Assembly (NCBI GenBank): GCA_965153355.1 | Contig: OZ231126.1 | Coordinates: 12,152,001 to 12,216,000 of the forward strand | Length of the DNA stretch: 64,000 bases | Reading direction: 5' to 3' | Source: Flaccisagitta enflata | Lineage: Eukaryota > Chaetognatha > Sagittoidea > Aphragmophora | In this document: piece by piece, positions 31,141 through 43,077 of the stretch | How positions within the stretch are numbered: the first letter of the stretch is position 1 | Layout: every line of letters begins with the position of its first letter | Program-made: the position numbers and the translations under genes | Notes under the pieces: model-generated | Database searches by the model: none | Told to the model about the DNA's origin: nothing | Seen by the model: only the letters and a program-made list of their open reading frames with translations

Positions 31141-31496
31141 TTTCTCTTCTCTTGTTCACACAAAAACACACATTCTTAGGGGTTAATATTGAGTCAGTGA
31201 ACTCTTGTGCCAAGAATTGGGTGTGGAGAAAATGAGATAGAACCGGTGTTTTTCTTCTAGTGTGATGTTTTCCTTCACTTGGATAACATCTTAACTTTGT
31301 AGAACCGCGGTGCTGATATCCTTTGGAAATGGTTGGGTCTTAGGTATAAAATATCATTTATCTTTGCATGTTGTGTGGACTTTGTTGGTAAAAATGCGGC
31401 ATTGTGTGCAAGATTTGAGAGTAAGCAAAGCTATTGAATTCAATGTTTTCTTTTCTTTCTTTTGGCCCATTTCACTTCATCATCTACGTCGAGCAG
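30663..31496. other. Intron 12
   Basis: 834 nt with a (CT)20 tract at 31099-31137 and GGA-rich sequence at 30960-31015. It ends with 'ttttcttttctttcttttgg' about 30-50 nt before the TAC exon. An exon here longer than 3 nt is not needed by the protein. Confidence 0.7.
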
Positions 31497-31499
31497 TAC
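31497..31499 (+). CDS. sowah: SOWAH exon 13: 3-nt microexon TAC (Tyr)
   Basis: 'cgtcgagcag|TAC|gtaagtacc'. Residue 789. It completes D-F-I-S-G-Y-T-A-L-H-W. Most SOWAH proteins have F or Y at this place. The donor is identical over nine bases to that of exon 12. Phase 0 both sides, so exons 11-13 can be skipped singly or together without frameshift. Confidence 0.75.
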
Positions 31500-34400
31500 G
31501 TAAGTACCTTTTCATTTTCTTAATTCTATTTCAACTATTCGATTTAGTAAGTTCGCCACTTTGAATTAATTTTGGATGCCATTATTAAATTTTGCATGCA
31601 AAAGTAATTGCATTAGTTTTGGGTATTGGTGTTGTATGTACATCCAAACAACATACTGATGCTGTGCGCAATTATGCCCCCTACAGAAATTTATGGCTAA
31701 AGGTTTCTCATGACTAATGTTAAAAAAAACACTGTTTTGACTAGCAAAACTAAGAACACAACTTAGTCACTTAGCTTAGTTTAAGGAACAACACTGGTTT
31801 TTTTCTGATTTTTTTTTTTGGTGTGTTTCAGTTTTGTGTTTCAGTTTGTTTGGGCTTTGTTTGAGTTTGTTAAGCCTCCGTAGACGCCGATTTGCGAGAC
31901 TATACCAAGTCTTACCTTTTGCTTAGTCAACGTGCTAAACCCACTCGTTCGGTGATTAGGTTGTCCCTTATTGACTAGTTTTTCAGCTATTTGATATAAT
32001 TTATTTTGAACTTGCAGCAGTTGAGGTCGTAAAATTGATTATCAAACTTGCTATTAATCAAGTAAAAATAGAATGGGGGGAGGGTATTTGTAGTTATAGA
32101 AAGAAAATTGATTTGAAAACATGTAGCTTATTTTTTTTCAAGATAGGTATTTCAATTTTGATTTAATATCCAGTAAGTTTTTTAAGTTCATGTATAGCAA
32201 TATTACTTTTGTATTAAGCAAAAACATCTGCCAATTGAACCATTTGGCAACAACCTACTTCAAGTACACCTACCCTTCGATTCTTCTCTCCCATTCTGCC
32301 GTCTTTGGCTTTTTCTCTGCCGTCGCCTAAGCGGAAAACGTCAGTCGATTTTCCCTTTGGCAATTGTTCTTCCTAATCTCATCCTCTGCCAATTCCATTC
32401 ACATAGACTTGCAGTATGTTGTTAAATGTGTTGCCGGGCGAATTCTTTTTTTTTTTACCTTACCCCTTCTCTCTCTGCTAGGAAGGAAAAGGTTGGATTC
32501 CTTTCTTCGTCTGTCTGTCTGTCTGTCTCTCTCTCTCTTCATTCTATATATCATCTTTGCCCCAGCATTTTCTGGCTTGTGGAGGGAATTATCAGTTAGA
32601 TGACGATGCACTTCCAACATCGGAAGAAACTGTTTGGTCTGGTTTTCATTTTCGCGGTTGGGAGGTAAATCATTCCACTGACTTGAGTTGGGTTTCACAT
32701 TAGTTGTAAATCGATATCAGACATGTTACAACTTACAACATGCTTTTGCACGAAGTTTTATTTTGTTCCCTTGGCCACGGTTCACGTGTTTGTTCATCAG
32801 TCCAGCATTTCAACTGATCATCTCTATGGCCATCCTATTCATCCACCTTCACATCTGTCCAATGCGTAAGTTGCCTGTGTCTCGTGGCCTTGCCATAAAA
32901 TCCGATTGAATTTCAAATTCAAATTCAAATTCAAATTCAAACAGTTTATTTCCCAACATGAACAGTGGTTAAGATTGATGAGTACAACGTTTTGTCGGGG
33001 AGGACTATGACTAAGCCACCAATGTCTAGGTCTAATTACGTTACAATTTTTCTTTTCCAAATTACCGACGGGCTTGCTCTGGCTAGCCCTCATATTACAA
33101 AATTTTCAATAATTGGTATTCTTTAAAAAAAAAGAAAATACAATCAATATACATAACAAAAACGTACAAATACGTTAGATTAAAGCACTAACAAGAAAAA
33201 GTCGAATAAATATTTATACAAGGATGGTATATGTTACCATGTAACAATAAAAAGTAATAAATACTGAGTTACGAGTATTGGAGATTCAGAAGAGAGTTGG
33301 TTGTTGCTTGTGGGATGTTGGTAATTGGATGTTACTTTTCTTTGAGTTTGTGGTGAAGCGATATCAGAGCCAGGTGTTCCTGAGGAGGAAAGATGGAAAA
33401 AGACCAGAAAAAGCACCCACAGGAAGATCCCCTACTTCAAGGGGGGGCAACAGTGCGCAGTAGTTATATATGATATGGTTTGATAAGTCTCAATTCAGTT
33501 ACGCAGCTTTCTAGACAATCCATCTTGCCAATAGAGATTATAATTGCAAAATCAGCAAAGGAATAAAATCATAATGAGGATAGACACAGATACCAATTAA
33601 TATTTGAGTCACATGAAGATCAACAACACACTTTTCTGTTACTGTACCGTTTAAATGATGAGCTGCTAGGGACGCTGTTTGAAAAAACAAACAGGTATAG
33701 CAGGGAATAGTCCGTCCTATTCAGGACACCCACTTGAGTTTACTTTTACTTGGACAAATTGAGTTTCATAATATGACAAGAGGGCTTATAGTTTGACAGG
33801 ACATGGCCCGTGAGGACCAGGAACTGTCGGGGTGCCATCAGGATGCAAGCATCCAGATAGCTAGAATATCAGAAAATGTCAGTTTTAACGAGCTTATTGT
33901 GAGTAGGAATTAGAAAGAAAAAAAATTTTGGCCTATTTATACCTAACAAAACCTAGCCTAGCAAGACCCTAACCTAACCCACATGTGTCTGACAGCCAAT
34001 CCGGGGTGAGAACGACAGCACAGTGGGCCCCTCTGCAGCTTTGCTATGCTCACATGTGCACAATACAAGAACAAACAAGTAGGAAATCTTCTGTGGAGGG
34101 ATTTAAATGAGAAATTCAACATTTGGCGGTTGTTAAATTCTGTCGCTGCCGGTCGCACGATCTCTTCCAAACCGAAATTTCGCCTCCTTTGACACAAGCA
34201 ACGCGACCTCAATCTGCACGCTACCTGTAGCAACGCTATCTCGGTCGGCACGCCACCTCAAGCTACGCAGCTTGCAGTCTGCACACCACTTGTAGCAACG
34301 CCGTCTATTGCAGGGTCTTCACAAGCCAAATTCTATGCCTCCACTCCACCCCATCGTCTTTACATCGCTTGTACCTTCCTTCATCCCTTTTACTTCTCAT

Positions 34401-34823
34401 CTTAGTAAGCCTGTCTCATCTGTCTATTTTCCAACGTCTTCAATCAATTAGCATTCCACTTGTACAATTATCTCAATCAAATTTTCGAATTCCTCTCGAC
34501 GCGCCGAGAGTGTTGGCAATGCACAACCGCTACCACCGACCCACCAGTGGTATTCACCACCACCCATACACCACTTGCTCACACATTCTGTTGCAAGTCG
34601 ATCCATACCTTCCATTTTATTTTTCCGACGTTCATCCACCGTCACCGCGTCCTGCCTGTGCGGCCGATTGCTGCCGATTGCCGATTGCCGCCGCCGGCGC
34701 TGAAGCCCAACGCCATCCGGCCTTTCCGCTCGTTTTAATTCTGATTCGCGATAAATCCTTCCTAAGCTACCCTCGATTGTCCATATTCTGCATGAGACTT
34801 TGATATCGCCTTTTCCTTCATAA

Positions 34824-34854
<31 letters not shown>

Positions 34855-34900
34855 GTGTCCGGGCGGACGGCGTTGGTTTTCCACGACGTCGCCGTCAAAC
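31500..34900. other. First part of the 26.8-kb intron 13
   Basis: No exon recognised. Contains (AATTCA)n at 32908-32940, weakly repeated 'gtagcaacgc' text at 34198-34310, and a short CT/CA tract at 34827-34855. C/T-rich open frames at 34369-34803 have no domain or splice support. Confidence 0.45.
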
Positions 34901-35024
34901 TCCTCCTCTTCCTCATCTTCCTCCTCATTCTGCGCCGTCAAAGTCACGTGCGTATGTCCAAACAAAGACCACAGAAAACCGATGAAGAAATTGGCATGGA
35001 AAATAGAGGAGCCATGAAAGAGGA

Positions 35025-35755
35025 AAAACAGGTCGCCCAAGGGCAATATGTGGTCAGCGATACCCGTTGCCCTGCTTTGCATGATTGTGAATTTGTGTGA
35101 GGGGAAGCAGGGCAGCGGCCCCGAAGGGGACGAAGTCCTGTAGAACACAGGGGGACTTTCGTTCGTCCTGCCTGACAACATTGATGAGATGCTATAGTGC
35201 ACTGATTTAAAAAAAAAAAGAAAGGCTTTCCCAGCTTATATGGCAATCAGGTCTGATTTGAAGCCTGACAGCGCTACTTTGAGGCCTGTGAGCCCTAATT
35301 TGAGGCCTGAGAGGGCTAATTTGTGGCCTGAGAGGGCTACTTTGAGGCCTGAGAGGGCTAATTTGAGGCCTGAGAGGCCAGGTTTAAGGCTTCACAGGCT
35401 GTATTTGAGACCTGAGAGACCAGATTTGAGGCCTGAGGGGCTGGATTTGAGGCCTGAGGGACCAGATTTGAGGCCTGAGGGGCCGGATTTGAGGCCTGAG
35501 GGGCCAGATTTGAGGCCTGAGAGGCCGGATTTGAGGCCTGAGAGGCCGGATTTGAGGCCTGAGAGGCTTGATTTGAGGCCTGAGAGGCCGGATTTGAGGC
35601 CTAAGAGGCCAGATTTGAGACCTGAGAGGCTGGATGTGGGGTCTGAGGGGCCTGATGGGGGGGGGACGAACGGACGAACGAACGGACGGACGGACGAACG
35701 AAAGTCCCCCTGTGTTCTACAGGACTTCGTCCCCTTCGGGGCCGCTGCCCAAAAA
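35025..35755 (-). repeat. Complete satellite-cored element (family A), opposite orientation
   Basis: Outer end 'aacaggtcgcccaagggcaa', arm 'gggcagcggccccgaagggg' to 'ggactttcgttcgt' (35112-35167), about 19 units TTTGAGGCCTGAGAGGCCGGA (35240-35650), GGAC-type run, inverted arm 'acgaacgaaagtccccctgt' to 'ggggccgctgccc', A-run. The 21-bp unit equals 7 codons, which is why a ~196-codon RPERPDL-type frame stays open; it is not a gene. Confidence 0.85.
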
Positions 35756-36924
35756 GGAAAGGTGCATTCTAGGTGGCAAAAGAAGGGGAAAAGATGGAAG
35801 GGTGCAGAAGGATGTAGGGGGGGGGGTTAGGGTTGAGGGTGAATTAAGGAGAGAGGGATAAGGAGGAATAGGAGGCGATTATGGAGGAAGGAGTGAGGAT
35901 TGACATGACATGGAGAAAAATTTACCATTTCGAAAAAAGAGGGCCGTTGAAATAACGAGTAACGCGGGGTTAAAATATCGCCGCGGACGGTTGGATAGGG
36001 GCACACAATCCTTATTCCTCACACACAAACACATGTTGGAGTGGAAATGTGCGTTTCTTCACTTTTCGACTCGGGCCAACAGACGGACAAAGTCTCTTGT
36101 AGAGTCGCGACTTACAGTAATTTGACCAAGGAATATGGGTACCATTGTATGACTTGTGCACCATTACATCAAAACAAAACAAAAAGAATAAGGACGAGCC
36201 TTGGGAGCTCTTACTGGTGTTTCATGCGCACCCCTCACAACTACCCTTAGAATTATCAAAAATCCATCTCAACCCTTACCAAAGGGCAACTCAATGGACA
36301 CAAATCAACAGCAAGAAAAACCTATGATTTTCAGCTTTTCATGAGATGTGCAAGTGACAAGAAAGAGTACCAGATATCTGTGTTGAACGCCACTTCATTC
36401 CTCACACCTATCTAATCTTCCCATTGTTAAATGCTCAAAACATCCATAACATTAAATTAAGATCTTTCCCACTAACTGAGAATAATCCACCAAGTCACTC
36501 TGAGTCAACCCCAAAATCTCAAATATAGTAATCATAGTCCAAATTTGAGAAAAACAAATTACCAAAGGATAAGTTGTGTGATGGCACCCAAATTCCATGC
36601 CCAAATTTCTTGGCCTTTTTATCAATAACGAGTCCATGATTGATTTCACAACATATTCATTAGAACATATTCATTAGAACATATTCATTAGAATCTGATT
36701 TAGATATTTAACAATTTGCCCTGTCGGTATACTATTAAAGCTTACATGATAACATATTGCTTACACAAAGTTGGAAGGATTTTGTCCCGCGGATCCTTGA
36801 AGCGCACTTCATCAGTGACGTGAACGCCATTTCAAACCCTTCATGAATCATGACCTTCTGCATCTCTAAAGGGACCAAGTCTGATATTCAGAAAGAAAGG
36901 AGAGGGAGAGGCAGACAAAGTTGT

Positions 36925-36928
<4 letters not shown>
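35756..36928. other. Intron 13, HINE-like fragment and unique sequence
   Basis: 35940-36120 has 'aacgcggggttaaaatatcgccgcgg' and 'ccaacagacggacaaagtctcttgtagagtcgcgact', a decayed HINE-like element. The rest shows no repeat or exon. Confidence 0.45.
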
Positions 36929-37023
<95 letters not shown>

Positions 37024-37122
37024 TTCATCTCATCTCCGCGCTCATTTGGGTTTGCATTAAAGGGGCATTCCACAATGAATTCATTCAAGTTGAAGAAGGC
37101 GTGAAAAAGGGCGGTGAGGGGG

Positions 37123-37157
<35 letters not shown>
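36929..37157. repeat. (CT)n microsatellites
   Basis: (CT)46 at 36929-37020 and (CT)15 at 37127-37157. Confidence 0.97.
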
Positions 37158-37159
<2 letters not shown>

Positions 37160-37596
37160 CGTCTTCTTCCTGTGTCCCACATCAGGTTTCACATCCTTTT
37201 TTTGTCTGTCCGTCTCTCACATCCAGCTGAAGGTGAAGAAGAAATAAAAGGGGGGTTTGTTGAATCGTGGTGACAAGGGGAATAGAGAGACCACAAGTTT
37301 TGACACGAACAAAGCCTGTCTAACAGCCGTTGCAACATGATCAATGCACCTTAATTCCAATGGCAAATAAACTGGTGACGATGGATGGAAAGAAGGAGAT
37401 CTTTGGTTGGGATTAAACGTGTTATCCTCTCGGGTCACCAATGGGCATGAACCCTCCAAAACGAAAGCGCCTTTTTTCCTCTCCATTTTCTATTTGTTCT
37501 TTATGGGAATGAAAATAATATAAGGGTAAAAAGGATTAATATATCCGTTCTCTGCTGGCTATGACTCTTTTAAACTTATAGGTTATTAGACTGGAA

Positions 37597-37725
37597 ATTG
37601 TGTATTGCGGACTCTACACCTTGCCGTGTTGGTCGGTCGGTCCATTACAATCCTGAATTGGGAGCGTTTTTTGCATAACTGCCCCTGCCCATCCGACCGC
37701 CATTGTGGTGCCGTGTTTTCGATTT
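37597..37725 (+). repeat. Degenerate family B element
   Basis: 'attgcggactctacaccttgccgtgttggtcggtcgg', 'ctgcccctgcccatccgaccgccattgtggtgccgtgttttcg'. The hairpin is lost. Confidence 0.55.
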
Positions 37726-38545
37726 TTTTTAGTTGCTGTCTCTCTTTATCCTCCCATCCGTCATAACTTCCGATGGTGTTTCTGTTACTGTTAGCCATCT
37801 GAAATGCGTGTGTCCAAAAGTGTGAGAATGTATTTTATGCCACTGTCGGTGACGTCATTGTAATCCCACGTAACATGTTTCAAAGACTATGTACATGTTT
37901 TTGACCTTGACAACAACATAGATGTCGTAGATTGCCCCCTTGGTTACACACGAAACCTGATAATGATTGACATTGATTTGATGTTTTATTGTTTATATAT
38001 TCAAGAAGAAAAGAACCCCATTTTAGTCAGTTTAAATGATGGATGGTTAGAATCCTTTTTGTAGGCAACTTTAGCTTTACAAGAACGGATATTTTTTGCT
38101 CACCCGCCCCCGACACGCATCCCAGGAACAAACCCTTGGTGGAAAAAAAAGGCCAAGTGTTGTGAACGCTTTAGGCATGTTGTTCATTGTATTAGGTATA
38201 AATAAAGCCAAAAATAAAATAAATTGGCTTGGAAATATGGCATTTGTAGCTTAATAACCGCAAAAATAAACTGTTTTTAAGTATTTTTTAAGTAAAAATA
38301 GTTGAACAGTGTTGCAATAGCTGCTGTAATAATGTTTTTACCCCTTCCAACTAGTTCAAAGGCATCTTTTACAAACTGAAGCAAAAAAAAACTACCAAAA
38401 AAAAAAAAAACAACTAAATACAGGCCTTTTTAGCATTTTTTTTTTTGTTATTTTGAAGCCCTGATTTACATTCTGTCTCTTTAATCTATTTGTCAGATAT
38501 TCAAATATGAGTATTTTTACTGTTATTATACATTTTTTGTTTTTT

Positions 38546-39513
38546 AGATGCGTCCTCGCATCTCTATAAGAGGGTATGTCCCTTGGTAGGTAGGTCTGAA
38601 TGTCTGTATGAAATAGGAAAATTTCAAAACGCTATTTTCCAGGTTTTCTCTTCATTTCTCTTCATGTATCTTCTTGTCTCTTATATTTCTTTTGTCTCTT
38701 TCATCTCTTTTGCCTCTTTTGTCTCTTTTGTCTCTTTTGTCTCTTTTGTCTCCTATATGTCTCTTATGTCTCCTATATGTCTCTTATATCTCTTGTATCT
38801 CCTATTTTTCTTATGAATCTTAGGTCTCTTATGTCTCCTAAGTCTCTTATGTCTCTTATGTATCTTTGTCTCTTTTGTCTCCTATATATCTCCTTTATGT
38901 CTCTTAAGTCTCCTATATGTCTCTTATGTCTCTTATATCTCTTATATCTCTTATATCTCTTATATCTCTTAGGTCTCTTAGGTCTCTTAGGTCTCTTAGG
39001 TCTCTTAGGTCTCTTAGGTCTCTTATGTCTCTTATGTCTCTTATGTCTTTTATGTCTCTCATGTCTCTTATGTCTCTTCATGTCTCTATATGTCTCTTAT
39101 GTCTCCTCATGTTTCCTCATGTTTCCTCATGTCTCTTCATGTCTCTCCATATCTGTCCATGTCTCTCCAAGTCTCTTCATGTCTATTCGTGAGGATTAGG
39201 TGGGGGGTGTGGGGAGGCGTGGGGAGGGGTAGGAGGCGTGGGGAGGCGTGGGGAGGCGTGGGGAGGGGTGAGGGAGGGAGGAGGTGGAGAGGTGGGGAGG
39301 GGGGGAGGGGAGAGGGGGTGGGGAGGTGGGGAGGGGTGAGGGGGGGAGGCATGGGGAGAGGGGAGAGAGGAATCAGTTTATATTTTACTCTTTATCTCTG
39401 AATCTTTATATTTCCATATCATTATATCCTAATATCTGTATATCCTAATAATTTGTATGATAATATCTTACGTCTAAAGAGGACGCATCTATTGGACATC
39501 TCTTGGCCTTGTT
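38546..39513 (+). mobile_element. HINE-like element (subfamily b) carrying TCTCTTATG and G-rich arrays
   Basis: Hairpin AGATGCGTCCTCGCATCT at left after a T-run, 'ctataagagggtatgtccct', a ~9-10-bp TCTCTTATG-type array (38640-39190), a G-rich block (39196-39372), subterminal GAGGACGCATCT (39480-39491) and the end 'cttggccttgttttt'. The subterminal 12-mer is the exact complement of the left hairpin arm AGATGCGTCCTC. Confidence 0.8.
39196..39372 (+). repeat. G-rich tandem block, quadruplex-prone
   Basis: Units 'gtggggaggc' and 'gtggggaggg' with many GGGG runs separated by 1-6 nt. It is on the coding strand of the SOWAH gene, so the pre-mRNA would also be G-rich. Confidence 0.85.
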
Positions 39514-39885
39514 TTTATATTTTTTAGAAATAGTATTTGTGATTTTCTGCTAAAAAACCTTTTTAGCTGTTTTTTAGCTTTTCTTTTTTTGCTTATTGGG
39601 TTGATATCCCTCAAAACTAGTCTTATAGGGAAAAATCATCTTTACAGCAATGATATCCACACTGCACAGTAGTTTTCTATAGTTTTTGAAAGTGTAACTA
39701 TCTTATTTAGCATGAAAAATGCTTAAAAATGCATTATTTTGGCTATTATTAAGCTATAAATACTATATTTCCAAGCCAATTTTTTTTATTTTTGGCTTTT
39801 ATTGTACCTAATACATTGAACAACATGCCTAGCAGGTTCACAATGCTTAGCCTTTGTTTACCACCTAGGGTTTGTTCCTGGGATG

Positions 39886-40971
39886 TAATGCGTGCCGACT
39901 GGAGTCACTTATCACAGACACGGAGACACCTGAAACTGATGAAAAGTAAAATTGGTTTAAAAATGACTTAGATAAAAGGTTAAGATGAAAAAAAATCATT
40001 CAACATTGAGACTCTCACGCTTTAACTAAGTGACGTTTTTGAGAAAATGGAAAAAAATCGAATTGACACTACGAGTTTTTCTCAGGTCTACCAAGAGTGA
40101 CGACGAAGACGATGACGATGACGACGACGGGGAAATGTCAAGCCAAAGAATTTCGGGGGATAAGGAATGATTTTCCCGCCGCCTTTTGCGTCTTTTTCCT
40201 TTCTTTTTGTCTCTTGTTTAAATGAAAATGAGCTCAAAACTTCTTTTTTTCTACGCCAAAGTGGGGAAGGTGAGAAAAAGTGAAGAAATGAGACTATCAT
40301 TCCTTACCTTTTTATCCTTTCTTTGTGCAAATGTGCCTTTTCTTTCGTCCTATTTTGGGAGGGAAAATTGCGCGACTAAATCGCTTTTAAAGGATAAATT
40401 TTCTCTGTTTGTCACATGGGCGATTTAGGGTTATCTATGCTAAAGACAGAAAACGGTGATGTAGTCCGCTGTATCGTTGCTCTTATACAAATACTCTTAG
40501 CATTAAATTCTTCAAAGCACTGAATGATGTATACCTTGTATGGTTTTTTCTCATGAACTTGGTAAATGAAAGTAAATGTTCAACAGAAAAGTAATTTTTC
40601 TGTCTCCACTTCTTCGACACTTTGTTGGGACTTAAACCAATTTGCATGCTACTTTCCTTTTTCACGCTTCCAATGATCGGGAAAAATTGCTTCCATTTTC
40701 CTTTTACATATGCGCATTGGGACACATTTGACTGTACACATCAACTTTTGAAGTTTTTTTCTAAAATTTTGATCGTATGAAAAACTAGCACATTAGTTTC
40801 AGCATGACAAATTCATCAGTTGCCCATATAGTGATTCAAGGCAATATTGCATTATTTCATTTTTAACACTTTCCTTAGACTATTATTCAATTTGTAGTGC
40901 AACTTTGTCTATTGTTTTATGATAAACTAAAAATAACTTTTTATAGGTGAAGTGCAGGCGTTCATAAAGTT
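39886..40971. other. Intron 13, no recognised element
   Basis: A short GACGA-type run at 40096-40130. No exon or shared repeat was noticed. Confidence 0.4.
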
Positions 40972-41232
40972 GATTATTCCCCCCCCTGGTGGGGGGAATA
41001 GAATTAAAGGGTGAGAAAAAAGAAAAAACAAAGGTTTAGAAGATTTTACAGTTTGGCAGTTCCAATACTTACAGCCTTAGTACAACACTATTTTACGCTA
41101 TTCTGACTATAATCATGCTATATTTATACTCTATGGGGTAGAAAATCAAACAATTTTTTAACCGGGTGGGGAATGAAATCAAAGACAAGGGGTAAAGGAA
41201 AGAAATCAAAAGCCGCTCAACTGTATACACCC
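40972..41232 (+). repeat. Dispersed repeat family H, copy 1
   Basis: Shares 'ccccctggtgggggg', 'ggcagt(t/a)cca', 'acaattttac/acactatttta', 'tatggggtagaaaatca' and 'gggga..aaatcaaag' with 47306-47612, and in reverse with 52690-52885. Ends in 'gtatacaccctt / tatacatccctg'. Coding-free. Confidence 0.6.
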
Positions 41233-41477
41233 TTGATCAAAAATTTTACTACAGTGTCACTTAGCCATTCAATAATCTTCCCACTGCTCAAGGTTAGATT
41301 ATCCCACAGTGAGACTTTGCCAATTGTTCCATAGCCAAACTCCCGGATCAAAGTTCGAGTCTTGAGATTGAAAAGCCGAGTTAAAAATGGTTTTTCTCTC
41401 TCAACTTTCCTTTTGTTGTCGCGAGAAATTCTTTGGCATCTTTTCTCATTTGTCAACGGCTTTCTTTTTTGGGGGAG

Positions 41478-41700
41478 GAGGTGTATGCCGGAGGGGAATG
41501 TGGGAGTGTGCCAGGAGGGAATGTGGGAGTATGCCAGTTGGGAATATGGAAGTATTGTGGATGTATGATAGTGGGGAATGTAGGGGTATGTCAAGAGGTA
41601 ATGTGGGGGTATGCAAGGTTGGAATGAAGGTGTAAGCCAGGAGGTGATAAGGGGGTAGGCCCGGAGGGAATGTGGGGGGGGGAGGCTATGCCAGGAATGA
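41478..41700 (+). repeat. G-rich ~24-bp tandem repeat
   Basis: Diverged units like 'gggaatgtgggagtatgcca'. Open frames through it are repeat-driven. Confidence 0.65.
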
Positions 41701-42310
41701 ATGAGCTACTGGGGCTATCAGGCGGAGAGGACTGATGGGTACCGCAATGATTTTTCTTACTTGATAATTAAGTTAATTCTCTTTCCTATGAAAAGCCAAA
41801 TTGATAAGGGTGGAGTGGAATTGAAGTGGGACGGAAAATTTAATTTGTTTGTTAAAAACATGTACACAAATCTGACATTTAGTTCCTTAATGCGTTTGTT
41901 TCCAATTTCATATTTTCATATTTTCTTTCCATACCTTTTCGAATGCAAGGAAAACGTTGAAATTTCTTATACAGTGAGAGAAAGGAAACTTTTTTTTCTT
42001 TTTGCCGCCTGAAGTAATATTCGATCTCTGCATACAGCCTGAGAGAGAAAGCTAAAAAAAATTATATTGAGGCTGGGCCAAGAAAGCTCGGGCAAATTAG
42101 GATACATCATTTTGTAGTTGTGCCGACTTGTTATTCTACCAAATGGAAATTGATATCTCGTTGCATAAACAAGTTATGACGGGTTGTTATGCTCCAGAGG
42201 ACGGACCTTCCTTTCTTCTGAGAATTGAGCTCGACTCCGATGTTGTTTCAGACTTTCTCCGGTGATGATATCACCGTTCTAGTTATTCTCAATATTCTTC
42301 ATGGCATACA

Positions 42311-42311
<1 letters not shown>

Positions 42312-42391
<80 letters not shown>
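42312..42391. repeat. (GA)n microsatellite with AAAGA interruptions
   Basis: GA units with regular GAAAGAGA breaks, followed by a short GGAC run and 'catgagtcgctaagcaagcgatcaaaaac', a possible decayed HINE right end. Confidence 0.9.
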
Positions 42392-42392
<1 letters not shown>

Positions 42393-42689
42393 CATGGAGA
42401 TGAACAGACGCATCGAACAAAAATCACGGACAGACCGATCGACGGACGGACCTAGGGACTTGCCCTCTGCATGAGTCGCTAAGCAAGCGATCAAAAACTG
42501 CAAGTCTTCCCTTGAACCATGTCAGACAATGGCTTTAAAGATAGTAAGCTATACCTCAGATCTATGTCCTGGTGGTCTGATTCCTTCCTTCTTTTGATAA
42601 GAAAAGGAATATGTTAAATGAAGATGCCGCAAAAATTCTGGATGTGGGTAGTCTTAAAAGATGAATGAAATTAATGCGAAGACTCCAAG

Positions 42690-43077
42690 AGGGACACAAG
42701 GACGGATACACGGCTAACCAAGTCGCGTGTGGATGGGTAGGGGCAGTTATGCATAGTCATTGGGGCAGGGGCAGTGATGGAAATAACGCGCGTTAACACC
42801 AAACCGATGGACAGGACAACCGACCGACCGACAAACCGACCGACCAACATCGCGTGCACGCGACTGAAAACAAACAAGGCCGGACACACGGCTACCCCAG
42901 TCGCGTGCGGGTGGGCAGGGGCCATAATAAAGGTCACCATAACATTTGGGCAGGAGCAGCGAGGCCAAAAACCGTAAAAACCCAAAAAAAGTGAAGTGTG
43001 ACGGACGGACCAACGGACAGATGGACCAACGGACCGACAAAGCTGGGTGTAGAGTCGCGTAGCACGCGACTAAAAAC
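42690..43077 (-). mobile_element. Two head-to-tail family B elements in reverse orientation
   Basis: Copy 1 (42700-42870) ends 'gcgtgcacgcgactgaaaac'. Copy 2 (42878-43076): 'aaacaaggccggacacacgg', AGTCGCGTGCGGGTGGGCAG, 'gggccataataaaggtcacc', 'aaaaaaagtgaagtgtgacg', GGAC-type run, 'gtgtagagtcgcgtagcacg', 'cgactaaaaac'. Copy 2 has perfect arms: subterminal AGTCGCGTGC pairs with terminal GCACGCGACT. Confidence 0.8.

Larger units (their letters stand above)
38119..39885. mobile_element. 1.77-kb foldback element with ~380-bp arms and a HINE-like element in its loop
   Basis: Left 'catcccaggaacaaaccctt' and right 'agggtttgttcctgggatg'. The inversion continues through 'ggcatgttgttcattgtattaggta', 'ttggcttggaaatat', 'agcttaataa' and 'gtttttaagtattttt'. 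The loop is occupied by the element at 38546-39513. Confidence 0.75.

Noticed and set aside
34369-34852. Opposed 134- and 144-codon frames
   Set aside because: Both strands open over the same C-rich interval, no domain, no splice support.
35240-35830. 196-codon frame with RPERPDL heptapeptide repeats
   Set aside because: A 21-bp satellite unit equals seven codons; it sits between inverted arms of a mobile element with no coding copies elsewhere.
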